Shown here: positions 53,343-62,540 of the stretch, one piece after another
Layout: each line of letters begins with the position of its first letter
Numbering within the stretch: the stretch's first letter is position 1
From: Holophagae bacterium
GTDB lineage: Bacteria; Acidobacteriota; Holophagae; Acanthopleuribacterales; Acanthopleuribacteraceae
Assembly (NCBI GenBank): GCA_030429565.1
Contig: JAUIFE010000007.1
Span: 62,001-126,000 of the forward strand
Direction: 5' to 3'
DNA: 64,000 nucleotides
Notes under the pieces: model-generated
Seen by the model: the letters and a program-made list of their open reading frames with translations, nothing else
Told to the model about the DNA's origin: nothing
Databases searched by the model: none
Translations under genes and position numbers: made by a program

Positions 53343-54392
53343 ATGAATAAGAACCTAACACTTGGACTGGCCGCTTGTGCGCTGTTCCTGTTGTCAGTGT
53401 TTTCCTACCGCAGTTCTCAGGTCCGTGCCGAACGTTTTGAGCGGGGCCAGAAATTTTTGTCTCAACTCAATCCCGATAATATTCACCTGATTGAGGTGAA
53501 AAAAGGCGAGGAAACCGTGGTACTGAAGCGCGGTGAAGAGACCTTCGCGGTTGTCGGGAAAAACGGTTACCCTGCGAAAAATGAGGCGGTTAACCGTTTT
53601 ATTAACGATGTGCTCGACATTAGCCTTGAAAAACAAGTCGGCAGTGGCGACAGCTATGCCGAAGAGCTCGAAACCAAGCCGGGCAGCGCTGAGTGCGTTG
53701 AGGTCACCCTGAAGAACAATGCTGATAAGGTCATGGTCCATTTCAGTATCGGCAAAGCGACAGAGGACGGTCGTGGCCGTTACTTGCAGCGCTTTGACGG
53801 TGAAGACCAAACGATTTATCTGTCGAGTAAAGGCGTTTTCTTGAGCGCCACCAACGACCAGTTTCTGGATAAGGAGATCCTCGATGTGGCGGCTGACGAA
53901 GTGCAAGCAGTGCGCGCTTCTGATTTCACCATTGAGCGTCAGGAAACCAAGCTGTCTTTGGCCAATCCGCCCAGTGGCAAAGAGGTGGACGACACTGAGC
54001 TAAACAACGTGGCTTCTGCATTGAAAGGGTTGCGCTTCGAAAAAGTCTACTTGGCCGATGATGCTGAGGTTCAGGGCTTGGCGTTTGCCAATACGGTGAC
54101 CTTTGCCATGGGTGACGACTCCAGTTACCAAGCCTCGGTGGCCGTCAAGGGCGAGAGTACGTACTTGAAAATCGCAGCGACCCACCAAAATGAGCGGATC
54201 GGCGTCTCGATGGAAGATTCCCAGGAGCAATTGGAAGAAAAAGCTGAAGTCTTAGAGCGCATGAACGAGGTGCAGGCTTTTAACCAACGGCACGGTAGCT
54301 GGGTGTACTTACTGGGTGATTTCACCGCCAAAAAGTTCACGCAAACCAAGGCGGGCCTGCTCAAGGATCCAGAGAAAAAAGAAAAAAGCTAA
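53343..54392 (+). CDS. DUF4340-domain protein
   Basis: The 349-residue protein has an N-terminal membrane anchor (about 5-22) and a repeated beta-rich pattern typical of DUF4340: VVLKRGEETFAVVGKNGYPA, then ETKLSLANPPSGKEVDDTELN, each followed by a helix. It lies 5 bases after the GldG-like gene with GGGGAGG before the ATG. DUF4340 proteins regularly follow GldG-like genes and are thought to be part of the same envelope machine; the role is unknown. It ends in a lysine-rich tail, and a terminator follows. Confidence 0.88.
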   Translation: MNKNLTLGLAACALFLLSVFSYRSSQVRAERFERGQKFLSQLNPDNIHLIEVKKGEETVVLKRGEETFAVVGKNGYPAKNEAVNRFINDVLDISLEKQVGSGDSYAEELETKPGSAECVEVTLKNNADKVMVHFSIGKATEDGRGRYLQRFDGEDQTIYLSSKGVFLSATNDQFLDKEILDVAADEVQAVRASDFTIERQETKLSLANPPSGKEVDDTELNNVASALKGLRFEKVYLADDAEVQGLAFANTVTFAMGDDSSYQASVAVKGESTYLKIAATHQNERIGVSMEDSQEQLEEKAEVLERMNEVQAFNQRHGSWVYLLGDFTAKKFTQTKAGLLKDPEKKEKS

Positions 54393-54444
54393 GCTAATGT
54401 TCGCTGTACCGGCGGCATTTCTTCTAATCTCGTCAAACTCAAGT

Positions 54445-54474
54445 AAGGCCGCGACATTGTTCGCGGCCTTTTCC
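54445..54474 (+). terminator. Intrinsic terminator of the Gld-like operon
   Basis: AAGGCCGCGA (54445-54454) pairs perfectly with TCGCGGCCTT (54461-54470), followed by TT. It lies about 50 bases past the DUF4340 stop codon. Confidence 0.85.
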
Positions 54475-54787
54475 ATGTTTGTCTCGCTTGGCGGGAAGAC
54501 AATCCGAATCGCAAGGGCATCGTCGTTCACAGCGAGGTCTGAAGGAAGCGATAGGAAGTGAACAGCCCACAACACAAGTGAACCTGATTCGGCCCGATGG
54601 GTGGGTAAATGTGCTAGGCCTTGCGAGGGCCGATACCTGATCAAAATCAACGAGGCGTTAGCGGCGGGAGCTACTTCCGGGGGGCGGCCATGATGCGACC
54701 GGTGAAGAGGACGGGCGCAATTTGACACCACCGCGGCAGCGCCGGCGTCAATGAGACTGACGCGCTCGCACTATCGAGACAGCAACG

Positions 54788-55700
54788 CGACCGGGGACCC
54801 AGGTGGTGAAGCGGAAGGGATCGACACGGTCGGACGACTGCGAAAGCCGCGTGACTGGGGACCAAGGGGTTGAAGAGGATCTCTGCGACCGGACCACCGC
54901 GAGAGCAACGCGACTGGCGGCTACGAGGGTGAAGAGGATCGCAGCGACCGGGCCACCGCGAGAGCCGCGCGACCGACGACCAAGAGGTTGAAGCGGACCG
55001 CTGCGACCGCACTACCGCGAGAGCAGCGCGACTGGGGACCAAGAGGGTGAAGAAGGTGAAGAGGGTTGACGCGGCGGCACTACCACGAGAGCCGCGCGAC
55101 CGGTGAGGTGGAGGGGATGGGCGCGGTTTAATCGCAGAGCCGGCACAGCGTGCCCTTCAGTAATGCAACGCAGTAAGCGGAAGGGATTTAGGTGACAAGG
55201 CCGACATAGGAGCGCGACCGGGGACCAAGAGGTTGAAGAGGATCGCAGCGACCAAACCACCGCGAGAGCCGCGCGACCGGAGACCAAGAGGGTGAAGCGG
55301 ACCGCTGCGACCGCACTACCGCGAGAGCAGCGTGACTGGCGACCAAGAGGGTGAAGAGGGTTGACGTGGCGGCACTATCACGAGAGCCGCGCGACCGGGG
55401 ACCAAGAGGGTGAAGCGGACCGCTGCGACCGTACTACCGCGAGAGCAGCGCGACTGGGGACCAAGAGGGTGAAGAAGGTGAAGAGGGTTGACGCGGCGGC
55501 ACTACAACGAGAGCCGCGCGACCGGTGAGGTGGAGGGGATGGGAGCGGTTTGATCGCAGAGCCGGCACGGCGTGCCCTTCAAGGATGCGACGCAGTAAGC
55601 GGAAGGGATTTAGGTGACAAGGCCCACACAGGGGCGCGACTGACAACCTGGGTGGTGAAGAGGAAGGGATCGACGCGACCGCACTACCGCCACAGCAGCG
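54788..55700. repeat. Array of degenerate 59-bp repeats
   Basis: A unit beginning GCGACCGGGGACCAAGAGG recurs with copies starting at 55214, 55273, 55332, 55391 and 55450, exactly 59 bases apart, and more loosely from about 54788. Longer inserts (71 and about 114 bases) interrupt it near 55030-55210 and again near 55450-55630. Since 59 is not a multiple of 3, the reading frame changes with each copy, so it is not a protein repeat. Confidence 0.85.
54967..55641. repeat. Segmental duplication (about 250 bp, offset about 422 bp)
   Basis: The stretch of about 250 bases from about 54967 to 55217 is repeated with few changes from about 55391 to 55641. It includes the same irregular insert with GTGAGGTGGAGGGGATGG and GATCGCAGAGCCGGCAC. 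The copies differ by scattered substitutions and small indels. Confidence 0.8.
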
Positions 55701-57091
55701 CCACCGGTGACGCCGATCCCGACAAAGCGACAACGCGGTTGCAGCCCTCCCCGGTAGACTGGCCATAAAATGCGTTGCTCATTTCGTTCGGAACCAATCG
55801 AGTTTCCCTGCTCTTTGATTCTCGGGGGAGTAGACGAACCCCTGATGACCTGCGGGATGCGAGGTGGAGCCGTCTTGGTTGAGGAGAACCGAACTACCGG
55901 GGCCGGTTCATTGGAAAGGACAATGGGTTGGTGTTTTGGTGCCCTGAGGATCTGTTGCGTTAGCTCAAGTAGAAGGCGTTGATTTTTGGGTGACAGCTTG
56001 GGGTTGTCGGCTGAATATCGACGGGTGTTGAAACCAACTAGAAAGTCGTCTGATTTACGGGGGTGGTTTTTTGTTCAGACAGTATTGGGGTTTGTAACTA
56101 GAGAGCGTTGACTACTGGTGCGATATAGTTAGGCCCCTTTGATAGGTGCAATTCAGGGTCAAGGTGGGGGCTGTTTCTAACGGCCTTTGGACGCCGGGAT
56201 ATTGGGGGGGGTTTTGTGATGGTTTCAGAAGGTGCGTCGAATGTGCCGTCTGGTTTTTTTCTGCATGTCGGAAAACATGGGTTGTTTGGGTGTTCCTGCC
56301 GTGTGATTTTGTGCGATTCAAGGCCTCGTTTGAAGCCAAAGCAGGGAGGTGACAAGTGTTGTCTCTGAACGGTGGTTTGCCGAGAAGAAACCATTCGGAA
56401 TGGAGAAGGCAAACGAAGTTGACCCAGTCAGTTTCATTCGGCGAATGATTACAGACCGTGTACCTTATAGGTTCCAACAGCGCCCACCGCAATCCTCCGT
56501 GAATGATGCGACGGGTCAACTTCCCTTGGCGGGGTTTTCATCACGAGGGGGGTTTGGCGGTTGCGCCGACCGAGGTTGTCTTTGCACCCATGCGAGCTGG
56601 TCAAGCGTGTAGGTGCGTCCTCCGTGATGTTCCCGGATGAGTTAACGATGGTAAGCGAGTGTTTCCTTTTGACCGCGCGTGCCGCATGGTGGCGCGTTGG
56701 TCTAGTATTGCAGAGTCCGCCTTTCGTCCATCACGTGCAGGGCGGCCCCGTACTAGCTTTGATCATAGGAACCGTTGTCACAATGAGGCAGCCTCCTCAG
56801 GTGGACCGAGGCCGTACTCGTTGAAGCGGCCCACCACATCTGGATGGATGCCGGCAAGATGTGTCCTTTTCTTGGCCAACCTTGCCTGAGAAGCCACCCC
56901 TTTGTGGAACGCGATTTTGGTCCTTCGATTGTCCTCGCTTCAAGTGTTTTGTATGGGCATGAAAAACCCGCAATGGTGTTGCCCAGAAGGTGATGAGTTT
57001 CCGAGTCCAACTTCCGAAACTCGTGGAGATCGTTTAATGGTTCGCTGAGGAAGATGCATGCCGTTGGCGTGTTCCTCGTCGGTAGGCGTCA

Positions 57092-57457
57092 TCAAATTTG
57101 AATGAGCGGTCTGAGTTTCGCGAAGGTCTTCTCACCAATGCCTTTGACGTTCATGAGCTCTTCCGGTGCCGCAAATTTCCCGTTCTCGGCGCGGAATTCA
57201 ATGATGCGTTGTGCCGTTTTGGCGCCGACCCGTGGGAGCTTTTGCAGCTCTTCCAGTCCGGCCGTGTTGATGTTGATGCGCGGCCCGTTTGTTTGGCTGG
57301 TTTGTGCTTGCACGCCGGCCGGCGGCGGTGTTGCGCCCTTGCTTTTGGCACCATCGGCGGCTATTACGTTGCCCGACAAAAGCAGCAATAAGGCGGTCAT
57401 CATCACTCGTAACACGTGGGGCCGAAACATTGAAAACGGTGTAACCTGTGTCATCAT
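57092..57457 (-). CDS. ComEA-like helix-hairpin-helix DNA-binding protein
   Basis: From the ATG at 57457 (GGAAG upstream) the product has 121 residues: a signal or anchor (VMMTALLLLLSGNVIA, about 18-33), a linker rich in P, Q and T, and a C-terminal double HhH domain (RININTAGLEELQKLPRVG and then LMNVKGIGEKTFAKLRPLI). ComEA binds DNA at the cell surface or in the periplasm during natural transformation. The SLBB domain of Gram-positive ComEA is missing, as usual in Gram-negative forms. The frame is open upstream, but that part lacks family similarity. Confidence 0.9.
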   Translation of the reverse strand: MMTQVTPFSMFRPHVLRVMMTALLLLLSGNVIAADGAKSKGATPPPAGVQAQTSQTNGPRININTAGLEELQKLPRVGAKTAQRIIEFRAENGKFAAPEELMNVKGIGEKTFAKLRPLIQI

Positions 57458-58183
57458 GGGTTCACTTCCAAAAAGTATTAGTTCCGCATGACGTATCGCT
57501 TCTAGGCGGATGGCGCAAATTGGAGAAATCCACCTGCCAAACCTCGGCTGTGTCCTGATTTGGGATACCGTCGTGGAACACAAGACGGTAGAGCAATGCA
57601 TAGGCCAGAATTCTATTCGCGAAATATGAATAAGGCTTTTATATGCAGGCGTTTGGCGGAATCGGCCTGTGCGATTTTCTTTCGGAAAAGAAAAATCTTA
57701 CGGTTTTTCGACCAGGTGTATTTCTAAAATCTTGCAAGAGTCTGGAATAAATTAGTTTAGAGGCAGTTTTCGTAATGTCGGGTCGTCCTTCCTTTCAAAA
57801 GTAATTAATGACAGTTTAATGAACAACCCTCTTGGACCGTTAAAACGGCTTTGAGACATTGACGCGGTTGGCTTTTCTCTAAAAGCAGGAACAGCCTGGG
57901 TGACCTTGCCCAAAGATCTGCCGTGAAACAACTTTGGCAAAGACGAAGCGGGGCTGCGCTCCCTGCAGGCGTGTCGGGCAATGTTGCAGGTTGTGGTCGC
58001 CCAGGGATTTACCGACTTGTCTTTAATTATCTTTTCTGAAAGGGGCTAGGCTTTTTGGTGGTCTGATTGTTCGCGTAACCGGCTTCCCGAGCAGGCGGCG
58101 ATTCCGATCGCGTGTCTCCAGGGGAGGCGCCTTTGCGCTCGTCCCTTTGGCTAAAAAAGGTTCGGTCCCAGCTTGGGCGGGGG
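57458..58183. other. Intergenic region, no gene recognised
   Basis: These 726 bases upstream of comEA and downstream of the NTPase gene, both on the minus strand, contain only short frames without motifs. The stretch 57600-57830 is clearly richer in A and T than its surroundings, and probably holds the comEA promoter, but I could not place one with confidence. Confidence 0.5.
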
Positions 58184-59737
58184 TTAAAAACCCCAGCAAT
58201 GAACCGTTAAATCCTCGACGGGTTCTGAGGAATACGTCTGGCTCGGTGCGTGTTGGGCCGCATGATCGGTCGGCGGGAGGATTGCTAGATGACCTTCTTG
58301 GGTTTCACACATGCCCATGTAGCGGCTGATTTGGCTAACCTGACGGTGTAAGGGTTCGCGACTTAGGGGATCCTGGCACATCAGCCCGATGATCACGGTT
58401 TGAATGCCCTCAGGAACCTGAAGGAACACGAACAGGGTCACCAATTGTTTGGATTGGTCACATTCTCGCTCGATTCGGCCGCGCTGCTCAAGCAAGCGCA
58501 GAATCAGTCCTTGTAGCAGGAGTAAATAGCCGGACTGACGATAGGGAAAGGTAGTGAGCAGGCGGCGACCGGAGCCTGCAAACCAGACTTGGCAGAAACG
58601 CAGAAGCGCGTCGGTTTGGAGTCGACCTTCTTCAAAAAAGGTCTCGGCGTGGCGTTGGAGTAAGTCGTTATTGCCGCGAACCAACTCGCGTGGTACCCAT
58701 TCTTCGAACAAACGATTAGCGAACCGAATCGGCAGATCATCGGCGACCAGGCCGAGTGCCCGGGATTCTTCAAGGTCGCCGCCACTGATGTAGCCGGATG
58801 GCGGCAACGCGGCCAAAAGCGGCTCAATGACGCACTGGACACCGGCGCGGCTGAGGTCGCCGCGCCGGCGATTGAGTGGAGAGTGCTTGCCGGCGATCAA
58901 CTGTTCCTTCGCCTCGGCGACGTGTTCGCCGCTAATCGGGTTCTCGTGCTCGGCGACCTGTGCCGTTTGTTCCATTAACAAACCGACAAGCCAGGGATGG
59001 CCCTGGGTCAACTGCCAGATCAGGTCGACGGCTTCATGGTTGAAAGTGCGTGTGTGCTGAACGCGGAACAGCTCCGCTAATTGTTGGACCTGACTGGTTG
59101 AAAATGCAGGCAGGTGTAAGGCTTCAGAGCGGTTGAGAAAAGCGGGGCGACCGTCGGGAAATAAGGCGTCGTGGGAGCCATGCGCGCCAACCAAGAGCCG
59201 GTGCTCAGGGCTTTCTCCAAAAGTATCGTGAAGGGGGGCCAGTTGCTGGAGGAACACCTGCAGGGCTTGGTTGTCACAGCCTTGCAGGCCGTCAATCAGC
59301 AGTGTGAGAGGGGTTTTGCGCAAGCGGAGCCAACGCTGTAGAAGGGTTCGGATCGAGGCGGCCGGGCCGTGGATGCCAAACACCTCCTCAATCCAATTGA
59401 GTGGTTCCGGCTCGTCGAGATCGCAACGGGCGCGTAGTCCGATTTCGGTCATGACGGCCAAGACACGATCTTCCAGTGGTTGTCCGGGCAGGGCGGCACC
59501 GGCTAGATCGAGGTAAAGCGGATCGCCCAGCCAATCGTGGTCCTGCGCGCTGTCAAGCCACTCGCCACGGAGCGCGAGCAGGAGGCTGGTCATGCCGTAG
59601 CCGGGGGGCGCGAAACAAAAAAGAAAGCCAGGCCCTTGTAAGTGAGTGAGCAAGGCGGTGCTGTTTATTCGGTCAAGCGGCGGGATCGCAAGGTGGTGTT
59701 CGGCTTGAACGGGACTGTTGGTGGTAAACAGAGCCAT
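58184..59737 (-). CDS. STAND/MalT-like NTPase with altered Walker A
   Basis: From the ATG at 59737 (AGGAG upstream) the product has 517 residues. The N-terminal NTPase looks MalT/AAA-like: FAPPGYGMTSLLLAL at about 42-56 sits where MalT has APAGYGKTTLL, PLTLLIDGLQG is the Walker B region, and LHLPAFSTSQVQQL matches the later sensor segment. The Walker A lysine is a methionine (M49), so ATP binding may be weak or lost. The C-terminal half (about 300-517) is helical, and I recognise no DNA-binding or effector domain. It stands alone, divergent from the sigma-factor gene. Confidence 0.7.
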   Translation of the reverse strand: MALFTTNSPVQAEHHLAIPPLDRINSTALLTHLQGPGFLFCFAPPGYGMTSLLLALRGEWLDSAQDHDWLGDPLYLDLAGAALPGQPLEDRVLAVMTEIGLRARCDLDEPEPLNWIEEVFGIHGPAASIRTLLQRWLRLRKTPLTLLIDGLQGCDNQALQVFLQQLAPLHDTFGESPEHRLLVGAHGSHDALFPDGRPAFLNRSEALHLPAFSTSQVQQLAELFRVQHTRTFNHEAVDLIWQLTQGHPWLVGLLMEQTAQVAEHENPISGEHVAEAKEQLIAGKHSPLNRRRGDLSRAGVQCVIEPLLAALPPSGYISGGDLEESRALGLVADDLPIRFANRLFEEWVPRELVRGNNDLLQRHAETFFEEGRLQTDALLRFCQVWFAGSGRRLLTTFPYRQSGYLLLLQGLILRLLEQRGRIERECDQSKQLVTLFVFLQVPEGIQTVIIGLMCQDPLSREPLHRQVSQISRYMGMCETQEGHLAILPPTDHAAQHAPSQTYSSEPVEDLTVHCWGF

Positions 59738-60381
59738 GGCCTTCTCCTGGAAACAAAGGTTAAAAGCGTTCTGATCGGTCTGGGGCCGGCCTGGAACCGT
59801 GAGAAAGGTACGGTCAAAAGGACGCGCGATGGGAGATTGTCGGGGGGTTCTTTGATGAAGATGAGCCTTAGGATCGCACAAGACGAGGGTGCCTGGAGAC
59901 GAAAATTGGCAATGTTCGTGGATTAACAGGCCGTTTTTCAGGGGCTGAGCCCGCTTTGCCGATAGGCATGTCGGCTGTCATTGTTTCACGGTCTGGGAGG
60001 GCGATCTTGGTGATACCAGGTCGGGGAATGATCGTATAAGGTTATAGCGGCCGTGCCGAGAAGGTCACGCGTTCGCCTGTTTCTACCGATTGAAGTTGAA
60101 TAACGTGTTTATTGGCATGGGTTTAGGGGTGTTGTGTGCGCCATTCGGCGAATTCGTCGAAAAAAAAACATAAATTTTGTGAGGATTGGTTTGGTGCTGT
60201 GTTTTAGGTGGTGTGCTCGGCAAGTAACGGGTTTCGCGACAACTGACGCAGCGAGAGCCGATTTTCGGCTGTCGATCTTGCCCGAACCAGAATTCCAGTC
60301 ATTCAGAAAGCCGATGGGCAAACCCGGTTTTGCGTCGCGGGAATCCCAGCAAAAGGTTTTTTGAGCGAGAAGTGAAGGACC
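59738..60381. other. Divergent intergenic region, NTPase / ECF sigma
   Basis: No gene is supported in these 644 bases. It contains an A-run (about 60161-60168) and A+T-rich segments near 60030-60190, where the sigma operon promoter may lie. No clear element could be assigned. Confidence 0.45.
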
Positions 60382-61056
60382 ATGCATCCCACCTTATCCG
60401 ATACCGGCAAGTCACGTTTTCGCGACGAACAAGGCAACTTGGTTCCGTTTGAACAGCTATACGACCGATATTTTGACACCATTTTTCATCACATTCTCTA
60501 TCGTGTCGGTTCGGTAGCGGATGCGGAAGACCTGACATCACAAACCTTTTTTAAAGCCCTAAAGAATCATTGGCAATTCCGCTGGCAAGGTGTTCCGGTG
60601 CTGGCCTGGCTATACCGAATCGCGGGCAACGAAGCCAACAGCTTCCTGCGCAAACATCGGCGCCGGGTGCTTACCGACGGTGCTCGCTTTGACGAGACTC
60701 AGGCATTTGGCGACACGGCGGCGGATGTTGAGCTCATCACCGCGGAGCGGGAAGTGGCGCGGTTTGAGGCGTTTGGGGTGGTCCAAGAAAGTTTGACCAA
60801 ACTCAAAGCAATCGACCAAACGCTGATCGTGTTGCGCTATCTGGAACAGAAATCTTTTAAAGAAATCGCCGAAATTACCGGGAAGCGGGTCGGCGCAGTG
60901 ACGATGCGGACGCACCGCGCCTTGGCCGCGTTGCGAACCCTTCTGGAAGAACGAGGAATCGACCATGAGCGACTTAGAGAACACCCTGAAAGAGTTGGAC
61001 AAACCAAAAGTACAGGTTCCATCCTTCAAGCAAGACTTGCGGCGCGCCCTCATTGA
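60382..61056 (+). CDS. ECF-type sigma factor
   Basis: The 224-residue protein has sigma region 2 (FEQLYDRYFDTIFHHILY, ADAEDLTSQTFFKALKN, AWLYRIAGNEANSFLRKHRR; about 23-98) and region 4 (LKAIDQTLIVLRYLEQKSFKEIAEI then GAVTMRTHRALAALR; about 140-190). Region 3 is absent, as in the ECF group. It would direct RNA polymerase to a small regulon, likely including its own operon. Its last 92 bases overlap the next gene in another frame, and the C-terminal ~30 residues beyond region 4 are consequently unusual in composition. Confidence 0.95.
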   Translation: MHPTLSDTGKSRFRDEQGNLVPFEQLYDRYFDTIFHHILYRVGSVADAEDLTSQTFFKALKNHWQFRWQGVPVLAWLYRIAGNEANSFLRKHRRRVLTDGARFDETQAFGDTAADVELITAEREVARFEAFGVVQESLTKLKAIDQTLIVLRYLEQKSFKEIAEITGKRVGAVTMRTHRALAALRTLLEERGIDHERLREHPERVGQTKSTGSILQARLAARPH

Positions 61057-61528
61057 GGAAAGCCGACGACGTTCGGCTGATTCTTTCTACAAGCCGGCAT
61101 TCTACGGGGCGTTATTCACCTGCAGTGCGTTGGCGACGGTGTTGATGCTGCTCTTGCTAAACCCCAGTGTCCTGAATGGGTCAGGCGCCTCCGGGGAAGA
61201 GATTTTGGCTGAAGGTTCCGGCTTCGCCGAATGGCGTGCGACGGAAGCGGGCGGCCGCGATGCCGGTTATTCTTCGCCGGCATCTTACAACGGTTTCAGT
61301 GACGCGCGCATTTTTCAGGCGGCGGATCCCAAATACGACAAGGCTTACCTGGAACAGTTGTTTCAAGAAAAACTTGCGACCTCACCCGGCCCGATTCGAC
61401 CGACCAACAGTGAGAAGGTCATGATCCTACGTGAATACGAACTGGCCGATGGTCAGCGGGTTTGGGTGTACACGGAAGTGCCGCCCGAGAAAAAGGTCCA
61501 GAACAACACTGCTTACGAAACGCTTTAA
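60965..61528 (+). CDS. Membrane anti-sigma factor candidate
   Basis: The 187-residue protein has an N-terminal cytoplasmic part (1-44) with a helix RRALIEESRRRSADS, one membrane helix (about 45-66, ending in MLLLLNPSVL) and an extracytoplasmic domain of about 120 residues with no known family. The first ~44 residues lack a zinc-binding HxxxCxxC. Its overlap with the sigma gene and single membrane span suggest an anti-sigma factor, which is inference. The start lies inside the sigma gene, 92 bases before its stop, with AACGAGGAATCGACC just before the ATG. Confidence 0.75.
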   Translation: MSDLENTLKELDKPKVQVPSFKQDLRRALIEESRRRSADSFYKPAFYGALFTCSALATVLMLLLLNPSVLNGSGASGEEILAEGSGFAEWRATEAGGRDAGYSSPASYNGFSDARIFQAADPKYDKAYLEQLFQEKLATSPGPIRPTNSEKVMILREYELADGQRVWVYTEVPPEKKVQNNTAYETL

Positions 61529-61640
61529 CGGCGAAGCGCTAGCCAACGTCTGGGCGAGCGGTTGTGCCGGCTCGCCGAACGGGCTGTGCGCCGACACATG
61601 AATTGAACAAAAACTGAATGATCCTGGGAGGGATACGGCC

Positions 61641-62540
61641 ATGAACAACTTCTATTGGCAAAAATCTTGGAAAGGCGTGGTGCTCGGCTTGTGCCTAGCG
61701 GGCCTGAGTCTGATCGCAGGGGAGCCCAACAAGGGTTACCTTGGTGTGAACATTGAAACCATTGATAACGAAGACGGAACAAAAAAAGTCCGTGTTGTGA
61801 AAGTGCTGCCTGATTCGGCGGCGGAAAAAGCGGGCCTTGCTGCTGAAGACCTGATCATCAAAGTGAACGGCGTCGATGTCCTTTCTTCCTCAGAACTGAT
61901 TCACGAAATCCTGAGCCACCATGCAGGGGAGCAAGTGGAACTGATGGTATTTCGCGACGGTGAACAGAAAAAACTCGAGGCGACCCTGGCGGAAAAGCTT
62001 GAAGAGGTACCGCATGCGGTAGCGCGTCGAATGGCTTTTGTCTTGCCGGACAAAGACATGGCTTACATCGGCATTAACATGGGTAAGTTGGGGCCCCAAA
62101 TGGCCCAGTACTTTAAGGTTGATCAAGGCGTTTTGGTAGAGAGTGTGGTTGAGGGCGGCCCAGCCGAAGCAGCGGGCCTGAGTGCCGGCGACATTATCCA
62201 AAGCATTGACGGGGAACAGATTGCATCACCCAAGCAACTGCGCCAAGTGCTGGCCAAATATCAGCCTGGTGATGAAACGACCTTGGAATTTACTCGCCGC
62301 GAGAAGCCGATGTCGCTGACCTTTCAGTTGGGCAAAAACGAACACCGTTTTAAGGCCTACAACTATAGCTTCAACAGCGACGAAGACGTGCGGTTCGAAT
62401 TCAAGGGGACGGCGCCCCACATCGAACTCCACGAGCTGCACGAAATGGAGGGTACCCTCCATGAAAACTTAAAGGTTCTTGAAGAACACCTAAAAGAACT
62501 TAAAGAGCAAGCGCCAAAAAGCGATAACAACGAGCACTAA
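61641..62540 (+). CDS. Exported protein with two PDZ domains
   Basis: The 299-residue product has a signal peptide (about 1-27), a first PDZ domain (about 30-120; YLGVNIETI, LPDSAAEKAGLAAEDLIIKVNG), a second (about 135-230; YIGINMGKLG, EGGPAEAAGLSAGDIIQSIDG) and a charged helical tail (about 260-299). There is no protease domain. PDZ proteins of this type bind C-termini of misfolded envelope proteins in regulated proteolysis of anti-sigma factors, so it may belong to the same circuit as the sigma/anti-sigma pair 112 bases upstream. GGGAGG precedes the ATG, and a good terminator follows. Confidence 0.88.
   Translation: MNNFYWQKSWKGVVLGLCLAGLSLIAGEPNKGYLGVNIETIDNEDGTKKVRVVKVLPDSAAEKAGLAAEDLIIKVNGVDVLSSSELIHEILSHHAGEQVELMVFRDGEQKKLEATLAEKLEEVPHAVARRMAFVLPDKDMAYIGINMGKLGPQMAQYFKVDQGVLVESVVEGGPAEAAGLSAGDIIQSIDGEQIASPKQLRQVLAKYQPGDETTLEFTRREKPMSLTFQLGKNEHRFKAYNYSFNSDEDVRFEFKGTAPHIELHELHEMEGTLHENLKVLEEHLKELKEQAPKSDNNEH

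Larger units (their letters stand above)
54393..57091. other. Gene-poor region, 2.7 kb
   Basis: No gene is supported between the DUF4340 gene and comEA. The left part holds a terminator (54445-54474) and a 59-bp repeat array (54788-55700). The right part (55770-57091) has only frames that look random: no motif, no ribosome-binding site, high cysteine or arginine content. It may be decayed sequence or a long regulatory or structural region. Confidence 0.6.

Noticed and set aside
54788..55700. CRISPR-like array
   Set aside because: The units are degenerate, contiguous and 59 bases long without unique spacers, and no cas gene is near.
54671..55766. Minus-strand frames (54671-55042, 55012-55287, 55434-55766) with repeated peptide pieces such as AALVVVPPRQPSS
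   Set aside because: The repeated peptides come from the 59-bp DNA repeat read in changing frames. There is no ribosome-binding site and no known domain, so they are not called as genes.
56098..56519. Minus-strand frames between the repeat array and comEA
   Set aside because: No motif, poor start context and random-looking composition; overlapping frames on both strands are equally long.
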